Source of the DNA: Berberis thunbergii
Taxonomy: Eukaryota; Streptophyta; Magnoliopsida; Ranunculales; Berberidaceae
Assembly (NCBI GenBank): GCA_003290165.1
Contig: QNQO01001168.1
Location: forward strand, 284,499-348,498
Direction: 5' to 3'
Length of the DNA: 64,000 bases
Shown in pieces: positions 45,738 to 56,587 of the stretch; position 1 is the stretch's first letter; the number at the start of each line of letters is the position of its first letter. A program made the position numbers and the translations under genes. The notes below the pieces were generated by a model. It did not search any database, was not told the DNA's origin, and was given only the letters and a program-made list of their open reading frames with translations.

Positions 45738-47119
45738 TCAAATTTTTGTGAGAATTGATGTCAAAGAAATAATTTCTCCCAAATTTTTATCTCTTGCAGC
45801 ATCCAAGAGTTGAGAAAGAACTGGAGGTGAACTGATTGCAGCAAGATGCGTACTCGTCGTTGTATTATCAAATGCAGTTACTAGAACTTCAATCATCATC
45901 AATGAGGCTGCATGAGGCGTCAGTTGGCGTGGTATGGGTACTATGTTGGAATTGCATGCCACGTCCAACAGTGCTGGTAAAAGTTCTAAGGACTTAACTT
46001 CCGCCGATGATGGGTTTATCAAATAAATCAGAACAGCAGCTTCATACACATTCCTTTTCAGTGCACTTACTAAATCACACAACCGTAAACCCTTCTTCTT
46101 GATGTCTTCTACAACTGCTTTGTTCTTCAGTACTATAGTTATCAACACAGTCACTGATGCCCTTATTACTCTTTCTTCTTGGGAAGCTGAAATAGCCGTC
46201 AACAATTGATCAAGAATTTCATCCTTCAACAGACCATATCTTGGTTCTGTTTTACTACTCAGCACTTCCCACATGATTGACACTTCTCCAATGACATCTT
46301 GAAATTTCCCAGCCTTGTCCGAGAAACGTAACATTGAAATTGACTTCTTAAATGTTTCTATCGCTTCATTCTGCTGATCCTTTTCAGTATCTAAGCTTGT
46401 TTCATCCAAATTTCTTCTGCTGTTTGAATCTTGACTTTTCCTTGTCCTTGACTTTTCCAAATTTCTTCTCGATAATACATCAACCAGTCCTTGTATCTCC
46501 TCGCAATCTGTCTAGTCACCTCATCAACTTCACTGCTGCAGTAATCAAGACACGACTCTTTCTGCAAGCCTTTCCATCCTCTCATAATCTTCGGAAGAAA
46601 GATACTCTTCCAAAGTTCTGGTGTGAATTCCATCCGAACAAGCCATGGATAGACTAGCATAGCTTGAAGGAAATGCAATGTCACCTGCCACTCATCCATC
46701 TCCAGTTTCCGAACCAGTGACAGGTAAAAGTATGAACAACAAACCAAGTATCTATTCTGTATACCACCCGTACTCCCATGTTCATCTGACAGTGCTGGAG
46801 CCTGAAGCATTCGCTCTGCACTCTTCAGTCTAGCAGTCCGTTCCTCTGGCCAATTTGCCTAAATTACTGCCTCAACACTCGAGATACCTCAGTATAGATT
46901 TGACACCACAGACTTCTCAGAGAACTCAAAGAACTCATGCTTTTGATTCCTGAGTTTGGCAGTGCATCTCAATTGTACTGACTTTCGGCTCTTTGGGTCT
47001 TCTAGGAACCTCAGTATATGTTCATTGATTGAACCTACTAGCACCCGTATGGATTCAAGGTCTAGTCTTTCACTGGAATTGGAAGTCGAAGTCAAAGCCA
47101 TGGAAGAAGTTTGGGACAT
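45738..47119 (-). pseudogene. LIN: LIN/CERBERUS-like E3 ubiquitin ligase N-terminal fragment
   Basis: Starts MSQTSSMALTSTSNSSERLD and continues SINEHILRFLEDPKSRKSVQ, EFFEFSEKSVVSNLY, stop, GISSVEAVI, stop, ANWPEERTARLKSAERMLQA, NRYLVCCSYFYLSLVRKLEM. After a frameshift come KFQDVIGEVSIMWEVLSSKT, GLRLCDLVSALKRNVYEAAV, LIYLINPSSAEVKSLELLPA and HLAAISSPPVLSQLLDAARD. This matches the N-terminal helical-repeat region of LIN-type U-box/WD40 ligases (nodulation gene CERBERUS in legumes). Trp and Gln codons became TGA (about 46889) and TAG (about 46862). U-box and WD40 parts are absent. Confidence 0.8.
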
Positions 47120-48060
47120 GTTGGTTTCATGAGAAAGATAGAAGATTAAAGGTGATCATGTGTAAATATGAGTAAAATCATTTTCAAAGGGGGAAACAAT
47201 GACTGGAGACCCCTTTAAAACAAAATTTGTTGGGCACATAATTTCCATGGTATTCGTGCAAGCATACACTCAACTTTTAAATTAAAAAAGTAGAAATTTC
47301 GTAGGATTTGAAGCATACCAAAATATGAAACTGACCAAAATGTGAAGACCGGGGACCCTCCACCATCACCAAGGTCATTTTCATTCTCACAACAATTTGA
47401 AAATTGTACAAGCAAACTACCAACTGGTCCTTTAAGGAAGCACCTCATAGAGCTAGAGGTGTTGATCGTCTGACAGATAGCATGTACCTGTTGGTGAGAT
47501 CAATGAGAATTAGTCAACTCAAAAGTTTTACACGTATTAGACATGAATGACATTGCATTAATCACACAACTCAAAGAATAACATTAGTGAAATAAACCTT
47601 TTTGTTTACTAAAAGAAAGATAATAATGATACAATAAGTTAGTAACAATTTCTTTCTTTCATGATATACCTTGTACACGGCAAATATTGTCTAGATATAT
47701 ACTCAGAATTACCGAAACTATGAAAAGAAGAAAACAAAATCCATATTCACATAAGCACATTTACATCTATTTCTTTCTTAACCTGTTTAAATGCCAGAGA
47801 TGTTCTTCTAGTCAGGAGGTTAAACTCATACAGATTTGCTAACACACTGGTCCAGAGAAATTTGGGTTTGACCTGCTTCACATGTTTCATGCTCTAAAAC
47901 AACACTTACATGTGGGGGTTTCTTACCAGGAAACAGGAATGCATCTCTGCCTAGAACAAAGATCTGTTAGATGTTTATACAATCTTCTCGAGTGTGGTAG
48001 TGTTTTCGATTATTTTAATCCAATGTGTCAAGTTGCAGTATGGTAACATCTCAAGATCAC
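47120..48060. other. CACTA-2 interior, possible unidentified exon
   Basis: On the minus strand near 47490-47345, after CCAACAG, an open reading VHAICQTINTSSSMRCFLKG then PVGSLLVQFSNCC could be a captured exon, but I do not recognise it. The rest is AT-rich. Confidence 0.35.
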
Positions 48061-48145
48061 TAATAAGGTGTTTTTGTCATTAGGATGTCAAATACACGCA
48101 CCATGTCCTTGTAGGATGATAAGAGATTGCTTCGGTAAAGCTCCT
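48060..48145 (-). pseudogene. Unidentified terminal exon
   Basis: After a TTTCAG acceptor the minus strand reads ELYRSNLLSSYKDMVRVFDI, LMTKTPY, stop. Good coding character with an acceptor and a stop suggests the last exon of a captured gene. Family not recognised. Confidence 0.4.
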
Positions 48146-48298
48146 GAAATGAAGCGATTAAACAATGTAAGACAGTGATAGGACAGACATTCATCCTCAG
48201 CAGTTTACAAGACATATCAGAGGCGCAGAAGTAAGCAGAGCAATGAAGGTCAGAAGCTTGTTTCAGAATAAAAACTTGGAATTGTAAGGAGCAACAAA

Positions 48299-48640
48299 AT
48301 GTTAAAGTAGTATGGTTGGCAGTCAACATTCTGTTGTTAATAAGGCTGTCAGTGTTTTGTTAGTTGGCAATCAGCATTCTGTTATTAATAGTTGTAATCA
48401 GTAAGTGATAGTCAGTTAGTTAGACAGGGTGGCAGTCAGTGGGTTAGCAGGTTGTTGACAGTATGTAAAGAGTTGGTCGTAAATGTAGAACTCATATATA
48501 AAGAGAGATGGCAGATGGAAAGAGGGGCATTCAGTTTGTACTTTGAATTGTATTGAGCAAATGCTCTCTGGAGATTCCAGGTATCTCAAATCACCTGTAT
48601 TCAATACATTACCATTTCTTCTGATAGTTAAATCTAAATT
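48299..48640 (+). mobile_element. Probable solo Copia-type LTR inside CACTA-2
   Basis: A run of TTAGTT/CAGTCAG-rich sequence starting near TGTTAAAG is followed by a TATA-like CATATATAAAGAGAG (48493-48507). Then comes a transcription-start-like region and an end CAATACATTACCATTTCTTCTGA, the layout of short plant Copia LTRs such as that at 13712. No coding region adjoins it and ends are approximate; the target duplication was not confirmed. Confidence 0.45.
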
Positions 48641-49860
48641 CAGTCTCTGTGATTGTTTTTTTCTATATTCTGTCAGTATTCTTTCTGCTCTTCATTGTTC
48701 AAACTAGCAATTCATATCAGACAGCCAAAATATGAAGAAACAAATTTATAAAGCAATTTCCATACACAAGCTGACATGCATTTTATTCCAGATTTGGGAT
48801 GTTTATGCTAATCTCCCAATCCCTATAATAGTAACTAAGTTATATGGAATAATACCTAAATTGACAAACACTTTTCAAACCTTATCCAATAAAATTGACA
48901 TCACTTAAGAAGCTTCAACACACGAGCATGCACACACACACACACATGATATATGCACATATCCATTTTTCCCAGTAAGATGAATTAATTGATAGGCACC
49001 ACATTCACAAGTTAGCGTAAGACAGTGAGATATGTAGCTATTGTCTTCCTTTTTTCCTTATTGGCATCTTGAAACAACCTTCTACTCTTTTCTAAAAAGA
49101 TGATTCACACTAATTCACCAACACCCTTGAGGAAACGGCTAGTTATAAGTAAAGCTAAACCAGCACAAAAAAACTAAGTAAACAATTTTACTGAATCAGA
49201 TGTCATAACATATGTGATACTGAAGGAATGGGGATTGCTTCTTAATCTAGTTAGGGGCCTTAATTTCTTGTAAAAATGCGCAATTTTTTTTTTACAAAAT
49301 TCAGACCCCACTGCAATATCACAGACGCATGTCATACTGTATGGCAAAAACCAAAGTCGAACCCAAAATTACCTGCTGCTTCGCTAATTTCTGGCCAGCT
49401 TTTTCTCGAATGTTTGGCATATCTTTTAAAACACCCAAATCCATTGCTGGTAAGTACCTAAGTCAATAATATTCATCAGACAAAACTTAATAATGTGTGC
49501 CAAATTGTGCCCTAGAAACGCTAATGCCGAGCAAATTCAATACAAGTGACAAATTGAAAAAAAACAAAGATCTTCTTGTATATACCTCCGAGAAAGATAC
49601 TTGTTGGCAAGGTCAGTGGCGTGATTCCAGCCACTTGATGATGCTGAGAACCATTGTTGTTTATGAGAGAGCAGTTTTAACCATTGGTTTTTCAGGTTTC
49701 GTTGTGCTGCAGGTCTCCAGTGGCGTAATGAAGAAGGTGATGGAGAACTGAAGGCAGACGTAGGGGTTCGAGATTCTGTGTTGTAAATTCTCTATCACTC
49801 AAATTACCTCCGAGAAATAATTGAGAACTGCATCTATTATATCTGTTTTACTTGATGATA
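48641..49860. other. CACTA-2 interior without recognised genes
   Basis: AT-rich, with a short (CA)n run at 48932-48945. Open frames on the plus strand (49276-49751) show no known motif. Confidence 0.45.
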
Positions 49861-50105
49861 TTGCAGCATGCATCGAATCATGCACCACTTTCAATTCTCT
49901 GAAAAACATGGTAACCCAAAATTATAATTATACAAATAAAACAAAAAATTACAAATAGGAAAGAACCCACACAAATAAAACCCAAACACACCTCTCAATT
50001 GAGGAATTATGTTTTTGCAATGAAGAAGATGAATTCCCATCCATTGGGTTGACTACAGAAATGGGTTGTGTCCCAACAGCTTCACTCTGATAACAATGTA
50101 CACAA
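49860..50105 (-). pseudogene. Unidentified captured exons
   Basis: After CAG the minus strand reads SEAVGTQPISVVNPMDGNSS, SSLQKHNSSIER and, past an intron-like gap, ELKVVHDSMHAAISSSKTDI then IDAVLNYFSEV. Composition and splice borders look like real coding sequence. I do not recognise the family. Confidence 0.4.
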
Positions 50106-50184
50106 AATCTGTCTAAATTGCAATACTTCATATCTTAAATTAACAAAACCAAAACATAAAAAAGAGAAAAATAAAACTTGGGTT

Positions 50185-50310
50185 TACTTACAGGAAAGAT
50201 TGGGAGCTTGTTGTTGGGATCATTATTGGGTCTCTTCTGGTTCTCATCAAAATTTGCAGTTGGGTAGGCAAGGACAGAACCAAGAAGGGCTCCGTAGAGG
50301 GAACCACTAA
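50185..50310 (-). pseudogene. Plastid sugar transporter (xylose-proton symporter-like MFS) fragment
   Basis: Minus strand reads VSGSLYGALLGSVLAYPTANF and, in a shifted frame, LMRTRRDPIM where the family has LGRRRELI. The GSLYGALLGS..YP..D(F)LGRRR stretch is the second-third membrane segment and the A-motif loop of plant D-xylose-proton symporter-like plastid carriers. It is short and frameshifted, so the assignment is moderate. Confidence 0.5.
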
Positions 50311-50399
50311 CCTACACTCAATAAACATCAAAGAAAGTTCAGTAAAATCCACCGTATAAAATTGTTGCCAACACTTATGCTTCACAACAAGTTTCAAGC

Positions 50400-53300
50400 A
50401 CGAAATGTACCACAAGACCAAACTGTACTTGTGTGATATCTGTCCAAATAAAAAAGCAGAATGTTAAATTTGATACTCGGGTAAAAAGTTAACAGGTAGT
50501 TGACACGAGCGAACTAGTTAAAATGTTACCTGCATTGATACAGGAAAGTCATCAGCAAAATCTGGAGGGAAGAAAAGGTCTGCTTGTTTCTTTGAAAAGC
50601 CTGGCTTCCCTGCATATCAAATTCAAAAAATCAGCACCAAATTTAACAAAATAAGTAAACACAAGAAAGGCACGAGAAACAAAAGGGGAGAGTGTTATTT
50701 AATCATGGATAATAAGGAGTACACAATGGTTATCCATTGCCTAAATAAGAGACACGGAAAATATATAATAACCTGGCTGGGCACCAAGCTCAATCACGTG
50801 CAACTTTGACGTAAGTTGTCCAGCATTGGAATTCTTTGAGGCAAAGCAGATTAGCGTAGAAGGGTTTTCATTCCCAAGGACCTGAGCATAACGCCAAAAA
50901 GAATATAGTGTCAATAGGAGAAATACAATCAAAATTAAAAAGCAAAAAAAAATGAGAGAAAGAAACGTGTCGCACCTTGAATGAAGCAAACGATGCTGCA
51001 TGTGCTTCAAGAGCCTGACTACGCTGCTGATCCACAGAGAAAAGTTGCATGTTCCCCTTAACTAGTTGAGGCCTCTGCAATTGAGTTTAACAAATGAAAA
51101 ACAAATTAGAGTACAGTAGTGAATGCTACCAGAAAAATATCATACCATTGAATTTGAGAATCAGGATCTAAAATAAATGATACTAGCATCTACATACTGT
51201 ATATATTACAAGTAAACAACCTTTCATGATAGTTTGAAGAGATTAGGGAAAGCACAAAACAACTGTGATAAAATGCAGCACTGAGAAAGTGAGAAATTTA
51301 GATACAAAATAATGATTTAGATTACAATAGTCCTAATATATACAAAAACAATGGAAAGCACATTAATAGTGGATGACATGTGACAAAATTTTGTAACAGT
51401 AATCTCAAACTGAAGTTGTCTTCATCTCTTAAGAACTGGCACATTGCTTCACAAGAATATATTATCATTATGATGCGAGATTCGGATCAACAAAACTGAT
51501 AAGCGATATTCATCCATTTCCAACTCAATGGACCATGCAAGGATTTTTCTTTACAACTCTAGTATGTAGTCTACATATAAGCATGAAAACACCAATGAAA
51601 CCATTCTTTACAGTAAACCAAAACCAATGATCATCGATGAAGATGTGTAATTGTGAGGTGCTTAAACACCAATTGACAGATCAGACTAATGATGCTCGCT
51701 TACAACTCCACATCCCTAACTGTGGTAACCCAATTAGATCTGGCAAACAACTCATGTAACGATCTTGTAGCAAAACAACACAAAAAGCATTTTAAAATCA
51801 CTTAAATGCTCCTTTCCTGGAAAAGAAAGAGCAGAGTAAGTATGTATTAGCGCATTTAGATTGTCAGGTAATAGCTTTTTCTTTCTAGTAGTATTCCATG
51901 CATAAAGCTCCAAGTCAAATTCAAAACTCCTGACAAAAATATGTCCACCACAACATCAGGGAAAACTTTCGATGTTTAAGAAAATATGTATGTTGTTAAT
52001 TACTTAATTTATAATGTGTAACTTTTTCACTTTTTCGGCAGTCAACAATCAATCAAATTGGATGTATGGAAGACGAATAATGTCAGGTGGAGTAATCGGT
52101 TAGGATGTAACAATAAACAATATCTGAATGATTGGTTTGCCTTGAAAAAAGTAACAGAAATACATGATCTATAAGGTTAACACACACCTCAGCTGAGCCA
52201 GGAGCAATTCCAATCAAGACTAACCACTTCTCTTTTGGATCACATCGGTAGTTGATAATTTGATTATTCGCCAAATTAGCTGTTCCTTCTAATATCTTAG
52301 CAGGTTGTGATTCGCCTGGATAAACACCATGCAAAAATATATCATGACAGAATTCAATTCAGAATTTGCAAACAAAACAAACTAAGAAAAAAAACTTGGC
52401 TATCAAAAGGCAAACCAAATATCTACCTTCAATTGACCAATGATATACTGCCGTTTGAGTGACCAAACCCAACGTCTTTGGGGTAATCCATTTCCAAAAG
52501 ACAACCTGGACGAATGACAACAAATAAGCAAAAATTAGCCTTATTCCAACAAAAAAACTAAGATACTTTTATGATGGAAAAGTAAACAGGATGCAATTAT
52601 AACCTGCTCAGGCATCTGATGAGACTTCATTTTTGCCTTTGCTTCAATGTTGAATATTTGCAAGTGACCTTGCGCGGTTCCTTGAAGATGAGCTTCAAAC
52701 AAAAACAAAATTTCAACACTTGGAAAGTATAGTAATCTGCTTTTATATGTAATGTGAACAAAATCGATATTATCACTAATCATTGCATTTAGAATGCCTA
52801 GTAGATGGCAAATTGAGTCACATCTTCATAAGTTTTCCATCCCTCCCAATTGCAAAGGTCACTTGTCATTTGTGAATCTCAATTATTAATTGGACCCTAA
52901 TGAGCGATATGAAATTAATCGGGATTAATAAAAATTAATCAGCCTATATTTTATAAACATAATTTCTTTATCCTTCTAAGTAATGTGTTTAATTCTAAAA
53001 AAAATGTGTATTTAAGTAGTGAACATCAGTTGTCACATTTTAAAGCAAATTATAACAAAATAAAGAATTCAATGTCAAAGGTGCAATATTCTTTAGTTTT
53101 GCTTATCATTCGTTTGGTTGTTCTCTCAATGAGGTTATGGGGAAAAACGATTTTTTTACATTGCTATGGACCGATTAATTGGTGACTTTTGAAAGAGATT
53201 AATCGTGATTAATAGTTGAATTAGCAAATATTCACCGATTACTCGGCCAAGGAATTATTCAAACCATTAGTTCAAAAATATAACGCTCTACTAGCGAGAA

Positions 53301-53838
53301 GAGATTAATCACCAATTTAATATCAGCTAATTAATCAACAACTTACAATCCGCATTACATAAATGGAATATTTTTGTTTCTTTCACTCTTCTAGCCAAAA
53401 ATTTTGCTCATGGTACCACTAACGAGGTGTACATTACAAATCACGTAAATGCTGAGTTTGAAAACAGATTGCAGAGATGAACAAGATAAATGCAAGGCAT
53501 TGTTAATGTAACTAAAATATTGAATCATCTACTAATAATTCGATTAGAGTACCCACTGACTCTGTGCGTTCATTAGATACCGTGAATTCATAGAAAAATA
53601 TGGACACTATTAATCGCAATAAGAAACTCCAAACCTTTGAGAGCAAGAATTCTTGAATTTGGGTTCATCAAGGCCGAATCGGCAATGATAGGTCTTCTCA
53701 ATGGCTGCATAGGCATGTTCATGTCAATTATCACAACACTGTTCTGTTGCGAAGTCTCCCGAACACACATATACTTCTCAGATTCCATAGTAACATGAGT
53801 GAAGGTGATAAACTGCGGATTGATTCCAACGCTCGGAA
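50400..53838 (-). pseudogene. CHC: Clathrin heavy chain N-terminal domain fragment, eight exons
   Basis: Minus-strand exons: 53635-53838 ([37 protein letters not shown]), 52604-52692 ([20 protein letters not shown]), 52427-52505 ([20 protein letters not shown]), 52188-52315 ([20 protein letters not shown]), 50976-51074 ([20 protein letters not shown]), 50773-50881 ([20 protein letters not shown]), 50530-50609 ([20 protein letters not shown]), and a start of the next (ISHKYS). They cover much of the beta-propeller of clathrin heavy chain, the coat protein of endocytic vesicles, with the natural exon borders and introns. No stop was found in these exons, but the first exon and everything after the propeller are missing. 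Confidence 0.92.
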
Positions 53839-54104
53839 GCTGCAAACACAATGAATCGGATTACGAAACATCTTTCAGCATTTAATTGCATAATTGAGTT
53901 GAAAAAACTTAGATTGAACTAATCAGATCTTGACTTATACTACAGATCTGTCATGATCGACACAATCACCAAATCTTGACTCAAAAATTCACCAAAACTT
54001 AACTAAATTCGAAGTTCAAGAGTGAATCAATCGAGAATCAGATCGAATAAAATTATTTTACACAACTGATACAAAAAATAGAGCTACTGAACAATATTCA
54101 ATAC

Positions 54105-54437
54105 AGCTTGATTGAGATCCAGGACTCATTGACAAGCTAAGTGACTGCAAATCTCCATACCCCATTGCACAGACTGACCCAGAACCTCCTCCTTCATCAC
54201 CACCCACCGTGAACCCCCCATTCAACTTTTGCTCCATTTCTTGACAATAATTCCTTGAAACCCAGTTCCTAAAACCTCCTACCCCATCTTCAGACATTTG
54301 AGGGAGTGAGGGATTGAAAGCAACAAAATGGTTTTCCTTGGCGGTGTTGTGGTTATCTAGTTGTGCTTGGTACATTTCATGGTTGGTGAGAGTTGAGAAA
54401 TAAGGGTGGTGGTGGTGGTGGTGGTGGTGGTGGTGGT
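54105..54437 (-). pseudogene. AIL: AINTEGUMENTA-like (PLETHORA) transcription factor fragment
   Basis: Minus strand reads a run of His residues (CAC/CAT repeats, 54408-54437), then NPSLPQMSEDGVGGFRNWVS and GYGDLQSLSLSMSPGSQSSC. These three features in this order belong to the region before the AP2 domains of AIL5/AIL6-type PLETHORA factors, which control meristem growth. The AP2 DNA-binding domains are absent; the reading leaves the family after SQSSC. Confidence 0.85.
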
Positions 54438-54579
54438 GTTGGACCTTAATCTGATAATGTGCAAGACAATTTTTTGTGTGAATGGAAACAACTCTCACCA
54501 ATTCAAAGAAGCAAATAACTAAGTGGAACTGAAACATCTTACCTGGAAGGAGATCTGAACCAATCTGAGAGCAGGGCGA

Positions 54580-54750
54580 GAACCTCTGCTCCTCGCTGGA
54601 ACCCCTCCTCTTCGCTGGATCCGAGATCAGGGCAGAGAGCTCCTCGCTGGATCTGAAGCTCTCGCTGGATCTAAAGCTCCTCGCAGAGATCAGGGCAGAG
54701 AGCTCCTCGATGTGTTGGACAAAGAGATCAGGGCAGAGAGCTCTGAGACC
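54580..54750. repeat. Short tandem repeats near the right end of CACTA-2
   Basis: Units AGATCAGGGCAGAGAGCTC (three to four) and CTCGCTGGATCT alternate in this stretch. Confidence 0.8.
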
Positions 54751-55149
54751 CCAACCCAGTTTCTGCTGCCTCTTGGTTCAACGCATCTTCTACTCGGATA
54801 ACATCATAAACTATGCCAAGTTTATTCCCTTTTCATTAATTTGATGTTCTTCTTCAGCTCGATTATCTCAATATCTAAAGAAGAAGAAGGAGAAGAAAAG
54901 TTTGAGAATCTGCTTCGGTTCTTCATCTTCTTCTTCAGTTCGTCCTTCTTCTCCTCTGCGCCAAACCTCTCTCTGATTTAGGTCGAAATTTTTTTCGCAA
55001 TGACCGCGCAAACTGATCGGTCGAAATAGCAAACAAAATTTCGCCAAATTTTTTGACCCAATTTTTTTCGCCAGAGCGCGTGAAATCACTCTCCCCCCAT
55101 TTTCGCCAGAGCGCGAAATCACTCACCGAAACCTCTCACTCGCAGGAAC

Positions 55150-55381
55150 GCGGCACGTGCACAACGGTTTAATTTAGCAACGGTTTTTGGCCGTTGCACA
55201 ATATAGCAACGGTTTTTGGCCGTGGCTAATGTACCCACGGTTTAGAGCCGTGGCTAACTATTTTTAGCCACGGTTTTAAGCCATTAGTAATGCTATCCAC
55301 GGTTTATAGCCGTGGAAAATAAACCAACGGCTAAGAGCCGTGGCCACCTCCCCGTAGCTAAACAAGCATTTTGGTGTAGTG
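55150..55381. repeat. CACTA-2 right subterminal palindromes and terminus
   Basis: Seven or so motifs such as TAGCAACGGTTTTTGGCCGTGG and CCACGGTTTAGAGCCGTGGC end in GCATTTTGGTGTAGTG. Confidence 0.9.
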
Positions 55382-56587
55382 CTCGCCCCTCTAGGTCTCC
55401 TCTCATCTTGAATGGCTAGTTGACATCTTCCCATTTCGCCATGTATTTTAGCATGTTCGTTCGACTTGTATTCAATGTCGTGTATGGTTTATATGTCCTT
55501 TTCACCACGCGGTTACCCGCTCATGCCAAGGCCTTGCCGATTGTAGCTTTTTAGATTCTTGCTGGTTGAATTCGAGCCTGCCATTGGTTTGGTGCCTATT
55601 TGACTGAACTTTTTCCTCCCGAGGTCTGTCGTCTCTCCTTTTTTTCTCATTTCGCACCTCTTTTTCGAGTGGGTTTCTCTCTCGGATTATTCTTCCTGAC
55701 GACTAACATCTTCTCAAGAGTAATGTGTTTTTGAGCGGATTTCAATAGAATTGCTATGTTTTTTGGGGGTTCTAGGTTCAGAGCATAAAAAAATGGTCTT
55801 CTTTTCAGTCTGACGGTGAAAGTAGTGATGGCTGTGTCATTGCTACATCCGTCGATAATTGTCAATTCGTTAGTAAAATGAGTGATGTACTCCCTTATTG
55901 TGTCATCGAGCTTCTGTTTGATATGAAGCAAGTAGTGTGGCTTTTTCCTCATCCATTGACTGTCGATGAACATCGTGATGAAGGCGGTAGCTAATGCCTA
56001 GAACGAGTCTATTGACCTTGGTGGTAGACTGCTGAACCAATTCATCGCTATGGAAATGAGACTGGTCGGGAACGTTCGACACAAGATGGATTATGTGATC
56101 TCCTTCAATGCCTTCATGTGGTGAAAATGTCGGAGATGGTTTGCCGGATCGATGGTGCTATTATATGCTTCAAACTTTGGTGGGATGAACTTCTTTGGCA
56201 TAGAAATCACCATGAGTGCTTAAAAAATGGTGGTTTTGCTAGTTCGTAGAGTACATTAGGATCTATGACTCTGATCTTGAATGAGATTTCAAAAGGGCCG
56301 GGTTCTGTTGCTTTGAGGGTCACATCTTGAAGTGGTTCGATGCTTTTGAGATTCACCTATTGGAGTTGTACATGAACTTTGTTGGAAGAGTTTTATTGGG
56401 GTGACGCTAGATTGAGCACGCTCATGGGTGAATTTTTCTACCATTTTGATTATATGGTCCATCTGGGTCATGAGCAGGTCTACACGAGGGTCTGTGGCAA
56501 TGTCGCCAGACATCTGTGATGTTTGAGCATTTAGGTGTTGTGCTTTTCATTGTCGGGCATGATCGATACGACGTTTGTCGCTGGGTA

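Larger units (their letters stand above)
45211..55381 (-). mobile_element. CACTA-2: complete gene-capturing CACTA transposon (10171 bases)
   Basis: Begins CACTACACCAAAAAT and ends CATTTTGGTGTAGTG. CTC is duplicated at 45208-45210 and 55382-55384. Subterminal palindromes AGCAACGGTTTTAAGCCGTGG line 45220-45595 and 55155-55365. Inside the right array is the same GCGCTCTGGCGAAAA block that CACTA-1 has inside its left array, so the two belong to one family. There is no transposase. Captured genes lie on the minus strand: AINTEGUMENTA-like, clathrin heavy chain, sugar transporter, unidentified exons, LIN. Confidence 0.95.
44810..56513 (-). pseudogene. Gag of the Tat-like element, split by CACTA-2
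   Basis: From 56513 down: SGDIATDPRVDLLMTQMDHI, then (55973-55647) the gag core FIDSQWMRKKPHYLLHIKQK, LDDTIREYITHFTNELTIID. Behind CACTA-2, at 45207 and below, come RDKSKYYCF, HKDHGHNIEDSYNLKDEIEH and WVQRGRLDEFIGLPDKQPK. The C..HKDHGH....(C) pattern is the zinc knuckle, with the last Cys now Ser. One frameshift lies at the knuckle (about 45187) and more between 55973 and 56289. Removing CACTA-2 with one CTC copy restores the local frame GDLEGRDKSKYYC. Confidence 0.75.

Noticed and set aside
47215..47448. 77-residue open frame as a separate gene
   Set aside because: It may include a captured exon, but its second half runs into AT-rich sequence; no family recognised.
50400..53838. Functional clathrin heavy chain gene
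   Set aside because: Only about eight exons of the N-terminal propeller are present, inside a transposon with matched ends; the remaining roughly 1300 residues are absent.
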